DNA of 64,000 bases, taken from NCBI GenBank assembly GCA_002205965.3, contig NADL03000657.1:1116001-1180000 (forward strand). The letters are read 5' to 3'. Below are positions 13,450 to 24,356 of this stretch, piece by piece. The notes beneath the pieces are model-generated. The model searched no databases. It was not told the origin of the DNA and worked only from the letters and a program-made list of their open reading frames with translations. Numbering within the stretch: the first letter of the stretch is position 1; every line of letters begins with the position of its first letter. This stretch comes from Kappaphycus alvarezii. Its lineage: Eukaryota > Rhodophyta > Florideophyceae > Gigartinales > Solieriaceae. Both the position numbers and the translations under genes were made by a program.

Positions 13450-14130
13450 TGTTGGTGACTTTCAGGGCGCCCATTGGGTATCTGTTGTGCTGATGCACCT
13501 CGGTGTAACCCGCAAGTTACCGTTGCACATACTCTGTTTTTTTTGAAGTGGCGGAAATAACGTAGAAGTAAGGATTTCGTAAAGTTGGGTGCAACATCGC
13601 ATTCGAACCGTCTGCGCCGCGCTTGTTGAAAAAAATCTACGCAATTGCGTTTTTAGCTTACCGCAGTCCTCGCCCCTGCACCGTTGTATACGGGTGTAAT
13701 TCTACTTTATCTATAGAGTAGATATCTATAGATATTTTTATGCTTTGTTCGGTCATTCTTGGCCATAGAATCTACAGATATGTACTATTGTAGATATTTG
13801 TAGATACTCTAGAAAGATCTTAACTGTAGTAGACACAGCTTCCCGCGCATGCTAGAGCTAGAGTACGGTGCCGGGACTGTGTATAAGTAGCGCGACCATC
13901 GTGCTTCGGGGACGTAAAAGAGCAACCAATTTTTTCATCTTCAACTCAGACCCAGCTAGCAAAACAATTCGTTTTTTTCAGAGTTCGCCCGCAAGCGCCA
14001 CTCTGCTTTTTCCCTTGAAATTCACGACACGCTTATCCTCGGCCGTCGAGGCACAGTGAGACGCGCCGTATACAACGGTTGTCGGTGAATAACCATTGCT
14101 TTACGGGTCCGAAGTTATCAGTTGTTCTAC
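13450..14130 (+). repeat. 3' LTR of Copia element II (split)
   Basis: The LTR sequence runs 13450-13623, is interrupted by a 406-bp solo LTR (13624-14029), and resumes 14030-14130. Comparison with the intact 5' LTR shows the join cleanly, in the GCGCCxCGCTTATCC stretch. Confidence 0.85.
13624..14029. mobile_element. Solo LTR inserted in the Copia II 3' LTR
   Basis: A 406-bp segment that begins TGTTG and ends CGACA. It is flanked on both sides by the 4-bp duplication CGCT (13620-13623 and 14030-14033). The intact Copia II 5' LTR gives the empty site with a single CGCT. It contains a GTATAAGTAG box near 13880 and palindromic TAGATATCTATAGATA sequence near 13720-13735. No coding part remains, as expected after LTR-LTR recombination. 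No second copy is present in the window, so the family is unknown. Confidence 0.8.
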
Positions 14131-15350
14131 TGTACAGTATGTACTGTACTTCCTATTGTAGTAAAAAATTTCTACCCAGCCGAATCATGATTGGCACTTG
14201 TGACTATATGATACGAAATGGAGACCTTTAATTGGATTTTCAGTGGGCCTGCTAAACAGACTCAACCCTGCACCGGCTAAACCGATGCCCACACCAACAG
14301 AAGGGAAGGAAGAAAATTCCACCACCGACACACCTGCTGGCCAAGGCGGTGGTAGCTTGAAAAACTCCCTGTGTAAGCGCGATGCTTACAGTGAGCGGCG
14401 ACGACGTCGACATGTGCTCCCGGTTTGCGGCCTCGCACACAACCAGCAGGACCACGGGACCCAGGACCCGTCGCTTGTTGTATGATACAGGAAGTATGCG
14501 ACGATTGCCGTGATTCTCGCACCAATGGTGCCAAACTGTACATTACTGTAAGCACTGAGCTGTGCACTCGTTCCTCCGCAGAAAGGAAAGAGTGCACCGC
14601 TCTGCCATTGCTGCGGGCAAAAGACCGCATCGCCCTCTGTTCTTGCCTCGCATACTGCATCCATCTCTCGAAGCACTCTCATAATAAAAAAGCGAACTTT
14701 CCGCTATCGTGCCATTTCGCACGGCTGAGACAACAAATAGCATCGTAGCAGCCTTAACAAACTCACCTTTCGCCAGCTTTCACGCCCCGTAGAGCGAGAA
14801 GACCCAAGTTATCAAGCAGACGGGCATGCTACAGTACATGCACAAAAAAGCACGGCATAGTCCAATGTTCGTCAACATTAGGCAATGTCGATGTGACCGC
14901 AGCTTTTTTGCTGTCTCAATTTACATTTATTCACGAGACGACCTGGGACACGTTGGTTGCTCCGATCAAGGCAGGTGTTCGTTCATTGGTAGGGAGTTTG
15001 GAGGTTGTCGGTGGGTGTCAAGGGCAAGAGGGGCATGCAGTGTGTCGTACGTGTACGTTACAGGAGGTTGATGATTGGAATGTGTGACGGTTAACAATGA
15101 GGGTGCATGCGGGGGGAAAGGTCGGGGGCTTGGGGTTTTGTCTTCCGGTTGACGAGAGTTTGAGGTAGAGGGCACCTGGGGACGGAAGGGAGTGTGGTTC
15201 CGTATACTTTTGGATGTGGGAGTATGCTGTACTCTTTCTTGAGCCACCTGTTTGTGCCAAGGTGGTCTTGCAAACTTGCAGTGATTGAATATGGTAGTGT
15301 TTCTCTACTTACGTATAGTACGTAATTTTGAGATGGGAAAGCTTTGTGGA

Positions 15351-15592
15351 GGTACTACCGTACAGTACTGGACCACAGAACTGTACAGTACTGCAGAAAC
15401 CTACATCATTACTGTTTACAGTACAGCACTGGAGCAATCTTGACAGTGTCAACAGTGCTGTTACCAGCCGTACTAACAATACTGTAATGTAATGTACAGT
15501 ACTGCACTACGCAGAATAATTTTATGGAGCAGTTTATAGCCTGCAGCAACACCACACAGTACTGTACTGTACTGTACATACAGTACGGGTAC
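15351..15592. repeat. GTAC-palindrome cluster
   Basis: Many copies of TACAGTAC, GTACTGTAC and close variants, alone or chained, within 240 bases. Each can fold on itself. The same motif family appears at 2007-2036, 15791-15848, 25385-25440, 28706-28777, 48361-48401, 59509-59547 and 63731-63882. Confidence 0.8.
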
Positions 15593-15790
15593 AAAGATAG
15601 ATCTACCCACTACTGTAAAGTAGAACATTTGTCTTGTGTCCTTTTGACGACCACCCCCGCCGAAATTTCATGCGTCAAAAACACCCCAAATTTTCCCCGA
15701 AATAAAAGGGAGTGGAAGTTTGGGTTCTCAAATATTTGAAAGATGCCAGTGGCTGAAATAAAATGAATCGAAACGTGTAATGAACGAAGC

Positions 15791-15848
15791 ACTTTACAGT
15801 ATTGCCAGTATCGTACAGTAGGTACCATGACAGTGCGTACAGTATTAC
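15791..15848. repeat. GTAC-palindrome cluster
   Basis: A short run of TACAGTA and GTACAGTA units upstream of the coiled-coil gene, in the same motif family as the cluster at 15351. Confidence 0.65.
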
Positions 15849-16964
15849 AACAGGCAATGCCATTTCAGAAACCCCAAGATGTACTCCATTCACAGAATAC
15901 GCGTTCGCGCTCCCCGCTGACGTCGATGCGTCCCTTCACGTCTCTTGGCACCTTGATCCCCGGGTTTCGATACCCTCGATTTGACATCTGAGCGTGCGAG
16001 ACGTGTACTCGACGAGACTGTTCATCAAATCGCGTTTCGCTTCGCCCAACTCTAACCAACAGCCAAGGCACAAAATCATCAACCGCCAAGTTCCGCTATC
16101 TGGTTGAGTGTTGCTGCTGTGCTACGTGCTCGCATGCTACCGTATGGCACGGCAGGGGCATCTGCCATCCTGAGTAACCCGTTATCCCCATTAGGCACGG
16201 TGTAGCGACAACCCACTACCACAGTAAGTTAAATTAGTAAAGGAGGAACAACGCAGAGTGTGAATGCTAATGGTTCCAATACCGCTGGTATAAGTGCCGA
16301 TATCATGCTAGTGATATTGATGCAAATATCAACACAATACTTTATCAGCGTGCCGCGGAAGTGCAAGGCGCGCGATTACAGACGATGTGTCAAAAAACTT
16401 TCTCGGCCTGGCACACCTCAACAGCTTCGAGATCCACACAAGAAGATACTCTTGTACTGCTGTACCCACGCGAATATCTCCTTTGACATGTGTCCACGTG
16501 GGTCCATTTGAGCCGCATTTGTCATGAACGGTCAAAACCAATTTTAAAAATTGTAAAGTTTTAAAAAAATAGGGCGGGATCAAAACCACCAACCCGGAAG
16601 GTCCAGGTCCCACAATCCTGCAAAACAAATCGCCATAGCCCACATTTGCCGGTCAAAATAGAACAAAAAAAAGAACAACTAAACCTTGTTTTCACCCCGC
16701 TTGTGAGACCAAATGGACCCCACCATACTCGTTTAAGCAACAACCCAAAACGGAAAACTTAAATCGGCACTTTCAACCCAGATTTCTCTTTCTAAAGCCA
16801 TTTCGCTTCGACTGCAAAACGCTCACCCACTTGACAAGGACAAAGATACCTCCCATCGTACCGCTCAAAAGTCACTGTCACCTATCGCCTCCCTCCCCTT
16901 ATTATTCCGTGCCACCTCCCAGGCGTCCCGTTCCCTTTCGTCCCCAACCATCCCACACGGAGAA

Positions 16965-19900
16965 ATGTCGTCGGGGCACGGCTCCATACTCCGCGGTTTC
17001 ACACGCCGCCGCCATGAAAAGTCCCAAAAGTCCGCACCCCCTGTAACCTCTGCCACCCTGTCCCGTCCGTATCCTTTACCGTTAACCTCCACCCGCAAAC
17101 GGAGTTCCAACGAGCCAACCGTCCCTCGTGCCCTCTCGAACACCTCATCCACAACATCTCTTCCTTCTTCCTCCGAGCTTCCTACCGACGAGTCTTCCGT
17201 TGCTTCCATAACACCATCTCCAACTCGTCGCCCTTCGGACTCAAACTCCTCGTCCCGAATCTCTACAAGATCAGCTCCTGTGCGTCAAGCATCATCTGCA
17301 CCTCCGCCACCGCCACCGCCACCGCCGCCGCCGCCACCCCCTCCAACCATGTCTAACATGAGACCTAGGGCGGAGAGCGACAAACTTCCGCCGCCAATCA
17401 GTACGTCAGGGAGGAGAGGGTCGAGGGAATCTGGTACCGGTGTCAAGGCTGTCTCGGGTACTCCACCAAGATCGGAAAGCGCGCGATTAAGGGCTGTCAC
17501 ATCAGCTGATGGCATCACAGCCAGGCCTTTAGAGTTAGGTGGCGCCGTCCCGATGCAATGGGTGGAGGGTGCGGGTGGTTTTACTACTGATGTCTCGGAT
17601 AGTTTCAAGAGGGCCTTTCAGGACATCGCGACTGAGAGGGAAAGTTTGAGAAAGAGGGTCAAAGAGCTGGAAGACCTCGTCAAAGGTGGTAATGAGGGTG
17701 ATAGGCTCAGGGAGGAGCTGGAGGAAGCCAAAGCAGAACTAGGAAAGGAAAGAGCTAGGGTCACAGGCTCCGGGAAGATGGTGAGTCAGTTGCAGAATGA
17801 GATCAGAGCCTGAAGGGAGAAGTTGCAGCTCGCACTAAGGAAGTAGGTACTTTGAAGAAAGAGGTTGAGAGTGGTGATGCGAAGAGTGTCAAGGAAATGA
17901 TGCAACGGGAGAAGGCTGCAGAAAGTGCCATGTTGAGGAAAGCGAGGGAGATAAGCGAATTAAACAAAAAGTTGGCTATTGCGGAAAGGAGTTTGGCTGA
18001 TGTGGAGAACGAGAGTGTCGGCCATCAGAAGACCATTGACAGGATGGGCAGGCATGTGCAAAAGTTGGAAGAAGCTCTCAAGGCTGAAGAGGGGAAGAGT
18101 GGCAGAGCCGCACAGATAAGAGAGGCCGCAGAGCAGGAGGTCCGTGAGAAGATTGCGGAGTTGAACCAAGTTCGTAGGCAATTGGAGACCGTGGAGGCGG
18201 ATAGTAGTAGAATGGAGAGAGAGGTTCGCGCCTTGGAAAGGGGACTGGAAGTAGCCAAAGGAGAAGGCAGTGATGCAGCCGCGCGTGTGAGTGAACTAGA
18301 GAGGCTATTGAGTCTGAGAACAGACGAGGTGAAGGCAGCAGAAAAGTTGGCGGAGAGGATGGAGGGCAAGTATGGTGATGCAAAGGCAGAGCTTGCAGCT
18401 TAGAGCGGGACTTACAGAAAATGAGCGGGGAGGTAGAAGAGGCAGAGATGAAAAGCAAGAGCTTGGAAGAAAGGATGCAGAGGGTCTCGAGTGAGGAATT
18501 GGAGCACACAAGACAGGAGTTGGAGGTAGCGACGCGGCAGGTTGAAAAGCAGAAAGCAGCTTTCGTCAAGGAGAAGACTGACCTGGATTCTAGTAGAGCG
18601 AAAGAACTGGCTGAATGGGAAAGTAAGCTGGAGACTGCTCGTGAGGAACACGGGAATGCTCGAGTAGCCTGGACGAAAGAGCGCCGCGAATTGGCGTTGC
18701 AGCTGGACGAAGCCCAGGACGCAGTGACAAGTAAGGAAAGGGAACTGAAAAGCTTGAGCGCGAAGATGGAGGCTGCAGTCCAAGATGTCGAGGACTCTAA
18801 GTGGCACCTCGAAAGGGCAAACACGAAGATTGCTGACTTGAAAACTTCTGCCAGGCACGCAGAGGACGAGTTGAAGGCCGAGCTTCAGGACGCTCGTGAT
18901 CGAGTGTTCTCACTTCACACAGCATCTCGTGAAGCGGAGCGCAGGGCGAGTCAGGCTGAATCGGCAATGGAGATGTCGAAGGAAGAGGCAGCGAGAATTT
19001 CGGAGAAGCTAAGCAGCAGCGTGGATGAGTTGCGGCAAAATACTTCACGGCTTCATGTCGTCGAGAAGGAGTCCGAAGCTCTACGGAGACAGGTGGAGGA
19101 TCTCGGGGAGGAGAAAGCAAGGCTAGAGAATTCTTTTGCGGAGTCTGAGAAACACGCTAAACAAGCTGAGGCTGATGCCGAAGACAGAATGCGCCGAATC
19201 AAGGATTACGAGGCAGTCATCACTTCGGCGGAGAAAGAGCTTTCACAGACCACCGCGCAGGTGAGGAAATCCGAGGAACGTATAACAGAACTCACTCTGC
19301 GTTATCGTCAAGCTCAGCGAAGATTGAAAATCTTGAGCAAGAAGTGAGGGACGTGATTCGCGAGAACCATAAGCTCTCTGAAGATGTAATGAAGCTACCA
19401 GAGTTTGAACGTATCGTCAGTGTGCAAAAGACTCAAATAGATGAGTTGCAAGCTACTTTGAACGCGTCTACGGAAAAGTCCTCAAACTACGAATCTAGGA
19501 GTTTTGAGACCGCACAACGGATGGCTGCTATGAGCACGGAGCTCCTTGAAGCTCAAGAAGAACGTGACGAGAGCACTCGGTTGCTGAATAACGCAAAAAC
19601 AGAACTAAGTGAGGGTAAAAAGCGTGTCGCTGAGCTTGAGACGCAGATTACGGCTTTGGAGAAGAACAAGCAAGACCTGGATAAGAGCGGTTGTCACTGA
19701 ATTCCCAACTGGATGAAGCTGCTCGCGAGGCCGCATCCATGGCTAGGGAGCGAGATGATCGCATCCGTCGCATCGAAAGATTGGAGAAAGAACAAGCGGA
19801 ATCAGAAACAATGAGCAGCGATCTTCGTGATCGAATCACTGCGCTTTCCACTGAGAATCGGGATCTCGCAAGTTCCCAGGAGCAGCTCTCAGCACAACTA

Positions 19901-22154
19901 GCGATTGCCACAGACGAATCCGCCAAACATAAGAGTAACTGGGATCTTTCCCTAAAGCGCGTCAGCGAGATCCAAGGTAGTCTGCGATCAGCAGAGGTCG
20001 CCCTAAAAAAGGCCGAAAAAGCATGCTCTGATCAAGAAGTTGCTATTACTGAACGGGATGCAAGAATCGATTTCCTAGTTTCAGAAGCAGACAAGCAAAA
20101 TGATGTTTTGAAAGGCCTCGAAAAAAAATTGCAGGCAGTGACACAAGAAGTTGAGGACAGGGAGTGCACGATTATATCACTTAACAATCAGCGATTCGAA
20201 GTTAATCACGAACTTGATAACATGACCTGGATTTGGCAGATGTGAATAGAGCACTCTCCGAGTCCAAGAATTCCCTTGCTGAGGCTCAACAGCGTATTGT
20301 AGATCTAGAAGAGAAACACTCCGTCACTGAGAAAGAGCTCCACGAAGTCCAACTTAACCTTACTCGTGAGGCGGAGGAGAAGAGTATTGCGCTATCCAAT
20401 GCGGAGGAGAAGCGGAAGGGAGTAGAATCTCTAGCAAATATTCAAAGAGACCTAGAGGAGAAACTCCGTGGTGCTGAAACTGAAATCGAGTCAGTAACAG
20501 AGCAGGCTAAAGTCTACGTTGACAAAATTTCCGCGCTAGAGCAGGAGGCTTCTGAAAAGCATTTGAAATATGAGCAAGCGGTTGCGGAGGTTGAACAGCT
20601 TGGGCTTTTGTCAAAGAATAATGAGGATGAAAGGAAAACATTACAAAAAGACCTGCAGGTTGCGCATACACGTTTAAAGTCTCTTGAGGCTGACAATATC
20701 GAAGGGACAGAAGCTCGAACTTGCCTTCTAAACAAATTGCCGAGCAGGAAGGAAAGTTGCATGAGTTTGAGGAGCTTTACGCCTCCGAGCAAGATACTCA
20801 TAAAGCAACGGTGGATGACTACGAGTTACAGAAGGAGCAGTTGTCCAGTGAGTTGCAGAGGACGACTCATGAAGCGGTAACACTTCAGGAGAACCTTACC
20901 GCCTTGGAGGAGGAATCAGCAAATTTGAAACTGGTAGTGGCAGACCTAAATGAACGGCTTGAAAAGGTCTGCACCGAGAACAGCGAGAAAGAAACCGCGT
21001 TGACCGCAGAAAGAGACGAAGAAATGCGCCAGCGTGAAGAGCTTGCGGTTGTGAACGGGGATTTTGCAAAGCAAATTGAAGAGGCAGATCAGGCTGTTGA
21101 AACTTTGAAATCAGATCTAGAAGAAGCGATTAGGCTGGCAGAGGAAGCTGACATTAGAGCGAATGACCTAGAGGAAGAACTGGCGAAAGCAGCGAATGGC
21201 ATTTCTGAACTCGAAATGGCTATGAGTGAGGAAACGTTACGAGCTGACCAGGCCGAGCAAGAAGCTGCAGGCCTAAGGGATCAAGGTCGAAATATTTATG
21301 CCCAGATCGAGGAGTTCGGCGAGCAGGCAGAGGCCAGAGTGTTAGAGGCCGAAAATGAAGTTCAGGCCAAGCTGGAAGACATTGTTGCACTTGAGTCACG
21401 AATTGCCGAGATGAGTGATGAGTTATCCCGTGCCAATGAGAATGTATCGCATAGCAATGCACGTATCAGTAACATGGAAAGCGAACAAAGCAAACTCATT
21501 GTAGACAGAGAGACCGCTGAGCGAAGACTTGAAATGGCACGTTCGGAAGGAAAATTCCAGGGAGATCGTATATCAACCTTGGAGACTCTGAACAAGGATT
21601 TGTCCAGTTCATTAGAATCGGCAAAAGCATCTATGAGAGAGCAAGAGGATAAACTCATGAGGCAAGAAGGTCGATTGAGCGAGGAACGACAGAAAATCCT
21701 TGAGTTGCAGAGTCAAGTGGATCGGTTGCGTTCATTTGAAGGAAAGTTTAGCTCTGCAGAGGCTGAGTTGATAAGAATGAGGGCACAGATAGAAGAGTTG
21801 TCTGGTAGTAAGGCTCGTGTTGAATTTGAACGTGATAATCTGTCGGAGAAAATGCGAACTGCAGAGGAGCGCTTTGCATCTGAGAAAATGTCAATGGCGG
21901 TTGAACACAAGTTGGAAATGGAGGACTTGAGGCGCACGTCTGACCTGTCGTTTGACAGGCATTTTGATCGTCACCTAGCTCCTAGGCGGGCGCCATCGGT
22001 ATCATCCAGTAGAAGGACGTCTGCTAGTCGGAGAAGCAGAGATGCGGGAGTTAGAAACAGTATCGTGATGGGTGCCTCTGCTGTCGTTGGCGGTGTTGGC
22101 CTTTTCGCGTTGAAAATGTTGGCACGGGCTGGAGGAGAAAAGCGCAACGCGTAA
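16965..22154 (+). CDS. Giant coiled-coil protein with C-terminal membrane anchor (frame interrupted)
   Basis: About 1,730 codons starting at the ATG at 16965. The N-terminus (residues 1-210) is Ser/Pro-rich and basic, with a run of 15 prolines near residue 110. A near-continuous heptad coiled coil follows to about residue 1660. The end is a Ser/Arg-rich linker, one hydrophobic segment of about 20 residues (around 22057-22119) and a short basic tail (ARAGGEKRNA). This is the layout of a tail-anchored tether such as a golgin, or a nuclear-envelope coiled coil. I cannot name an orthologue. The frame breaks six times (near 17810, 18397, 19333, 19692, 20228, 20725). Each break is repaired by one extra base, mostly within a short homopolymer, and the coiled coil reads straight through. 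I take these as sequence errors rather than decay. Confidence 0.85.
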
Positions 22155-22749
22155 CAGTATGGCGACAACCTGATTGATAGTGCGTTTGCTGCCACCTGCT
22201 AGATTAGCAGTGATACTTGCCGAGTTTCTGTATTGAGTGTTAACGTTTATAGGGGTTGCCCGCGGCTGAGCTGAATTCGCATTTTGATTTATGTTTTCTA
22301 ATTGATGCCCAACTGGCAGAGACTGCTATGTCGTATCTTCATGTAGTTGGAATGGAATCAGTTCACGGAGACACGAGGTGGATTTCATGTTTTGTACAGT
22401 ACAGTAAACGGATTGCAGGGATTTAAGCCGATGTGGGATCCTATCGCTGCGATGCGATTAAACGTAAGCAGATCGACCTGCAATTTTTGTGGTGTGAGAC
22501 TCAGTTATGCTCGAACAGCGGGTAGCAAACATTCTTCTGACGGAACGGGGGGTTGCATTAAGTTTGTAATGTCTGACGATAGGGTACCTGCACCTTGTCG
22601 ATCTAGAAATGGCCCATGGAATTTTACATACCATAATGGAATATACGGAATACATAAGAAAGCTTGAGTCAGACAGCGCTATAGATTGTTGAATATCAAC
22701 AAGGCGCCCGGCACCTAACTACCTAGAAAACAAATAGAGCATAGGTGAG
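22155..22749. other. Convergent intergenic spacer
   Basis: Lies between the 3' ends of the coiled-coil gene and the transporter gene. An open stretch at 22347-22667 (+) has no recognisable domain and is probably chance or 3' UTR. One TGTACAGTACAGTA palindrome lies near 22393. Confidence 0.5.
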
Positions 22750-23940
22750 TCAGGACCGTGACATTGGGATTGGCAGGGCTGAGGAGCTAGTTCTAGCAGA
22801 GTGTCGGAGCAGCCCAAACTTTTCATCCTCAGCAGTAGGCCTGGCGGCTGGATTGCTGTCCTGAAACTTTGCGGGCACTGACTGGGACATGACGAGTGCG
22901 GAAGGTTTGGCTTGATCCTTGGCCTGTTTCGCAAGCCTTGCATTTTGAGCGTCTTGGTACTTGTATGAGGCAAAGGTCAGGGAGCCTCCCAGGGCGACTG
23001 CGAGACCAAAAAGATTGAGCGGTGTGACTTGATAGCCAAACGCGAATATGCCTAGAATGGTTTGGAGGACGTTTTTCATTTGGCCGGTAATGGCAGTGGT
23101 TAGCGGTGAAGTGAGCTGTGTACACATGTTTGTGAAAAAGTTAATGAGAAATGCGGAAGCGGCTGACAGGGACAAGGCAAAAATGAAAGAGGGGGATTGG
23201 AGGTCGGGTCGGGAATGAATTTCGCGAAGGGCGAGGGTGAGTTCGCCGGAAAGGAGGGCAAGAAGAAAGACGACGGGGAGGGAGATGAGGGAGATGTAGT
23301 AGAAGAGGGAAAGAGCGTCGAGAGAGATAACGGCGGTGGCCTTCTTAATGGAGACGAGATTTGCAGCGGTGATAAAGTTGTTGACGAGGACCAAGAAGTA
23401 ACCCAGTGGATCAAAGGCAAGGTCGCCGAGACCGGCGAGAAAGCTACCACAGACCATAACAAAAACGGTGACAAGAATGCGACGAGAGGCCGTCTTGCCA
23501 AGAACAACCCACTCCAAAAGCATGACGGACAAGACGGAGAGGCGACGAAAGGCGGAGAACATGGGTATGTTTACGAGCTTGAGAGCGAGAAGACCGACGG
23601 TGACGTTTGCGATGAAAAAGGTGGCCGGGAAGACAAGAATTACGAGTTGACGGGATGACGTCTGGGGAGGGAGATAAGACCGAAAAGGTTGAGTAGGGTG
23701 AGGGCGGAGACCGAAACGCAGAGTTGGGCAAGCATGAGGGTAACGGTGTAGCCAAAGTTGAAAGCGGAGAGACATGCTTTGTTTACAAAGACTCCGCCGA
23801 GGGAGGAGAGACCATAGGAGATGACGACGGCGAGGACGCGAGCGTTGGGAGGGATTGGGGCGGGAAGAGGGGGGCCGGGGCCACCCCGAGCCCCTGGGGT
23901 GTTGGAGATGGCGGTTATGGTGGTGGATGGGCGATGAGAG
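22750..23940 (-). CDS. Nucleotide-sugar transporter, SLC35D-like (start unresolved)
   Basis: A multi-pass drug/metabolite-transporter-superfamily protein with about ten hydrophobic segments. It is expected to exchange nucleotide sugars across Golgi or ER membranes. Blocks typical of SLC35D and GDP-mannose transporters are visible: a first membrane segment with VNKACL, FSAFRRLSVLSVMLLEW, DLAFDPLGYFLVLVNN, and the signature GQMKNVLQTILGIFAFGYQV near the C-terminus. The cytosolic tail is long and polar. One frameshift near 23648 separates the first two membrane segments from the rest and is mended by one extra base. The frame upstream of the first membrane segment stays open to about 24025 without an ATG. 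The true start may therefore lie behind an intron or another sequence error. The substrate cannot be told from sequence. Confidence 0.85.
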   Translation of the reverse strand, partial: LSSPIHHHNRHLQHPRGSGWPRPPSSRPNPSQRSRPRRRHLLWSLLPRRSLCKQSMSLRFQLWLHRYPHACPTLRFGLRPHPTQPFRSYLPPQTSSRQLVILVFPATFFIANVTVGLLALKLVNIPMFSAFRRLSVLSVMLLEWVVLGKTASRRILVTVFVMVCGSFLAGLGDLAFDPLGYFLVLVNNFITAANLVSIKKATAVISLDALSLFYYISLISLPVVFLLALLSGELTLALREIHSRPDLQSPSFIFALSLSAASAFLINFFTNMCTQLTSPLTTAITGQMKNVLQTILGIFAFGYQVTPLNLFGLAVALGGSLTFASYKYQDAQNARLAKQAKDQAKPSALVMSQSVPAKFQDSNPAARPTAEDEKFGLLRHSARTSSSALPIPMSRS

Positions 23941-24356
23941 GATAGGATATGTGAGAATCTGTTGATGTGATTGTGGTGATGTTGGGGAGGGTGAGGAGAG
24001 GATGTGGCGGAATTGGGGTCAGAGATTCAAGGTGTCGGGGGAGGGGAGGGGGTTGAAGAGAATGGAGCGGAATTTGGTCAAGACACACGGTTCGATGAAT
24101 ATGCGATTTTGACGGGCAAATATAAATGCGCTGTGATAATGCGCCAAAAATCAGGACACATCATTCCAAAGGAATTGCGTCTGCACTCAGCTGCCAGTCT
24201 TAACTTTTGGCTGACACACTGTTTCGAATCATTTCAGTACGGCACGCTACACAAACATTATTCGGGGCAATACACGTACACGTGGACATCCATCATGACG
24301 TCTTTTTCGGTTGACTCCTTCGAGACAGGCCCTTTCAGGCTTTCAATAACCACAAC
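23941..24356. other. Spacer between transporter and RAD1
   Basis: No separate gene is seen. It holds the unresolved 5' end of the transporter. The only nearby minus-strand ATGs are the pair at about 24157-24162, which would need an intron to reach the transporter frame. Confidence 0.4.

Larger units (their letters stand above)
8023..14130 (+). mobile_element. Copia element II, LTR to LTR, with a solo LTR in its 3' LTR
   Basis: A plus-strand Ty1/Copia-type element. Its LTRs (8023-8296, and 13450-14130 with an interruption) share a TGTxGGTGACTT start and a GGGTCCGAAGTTATCAG block near the end. The inside holds gag, protease, integrase, reverse transcriptase and RNase H remnants in Copia order. 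A purine tract (GAGCGTGGGGAC) precedes the 3' LTR. The LTRs differ at roughly one base in ten, so it is clearly older than Copia I and than the chromovirus at 47468. It is broken, with many breaks. Confidence 0.85.
14131..16964. other. Intergenic region before the coiled-coil gene
   Basis: About 2.8 kb without a supportable gene. Open stretches at 14243-14485 and 14826-15071 overlap others on the opposite strand and show no recognisable domain. The region is rich in GTAC-centred palindromes (14131-14150, 15351-15592, 15791-15848). The last 150 bases before 16965 are pyrimidine-rich, typical of a leader or promoter here. Confidence 0.5.

Noticed and set aside
14243-15260. Several open frames on both strands before the coiled-coil gene
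   Set aside because: They overlap each other, contain low-complexity sequence and show no domain or conserved motif. Chance frames are more likely.
15351-15592. CRISPR-like array
   Set aside because: Units are tiny palindromes at irregular spacing, without constant repeats and unique spacers.
16965-22154. Programmed frameshifting or introns as explanation of the broken coiled-coil frame
   Set aside because: The breaks lack a common slippery motif, are not at stop codons, and no GT-AG segments lie at them. One missing base per site explains all.
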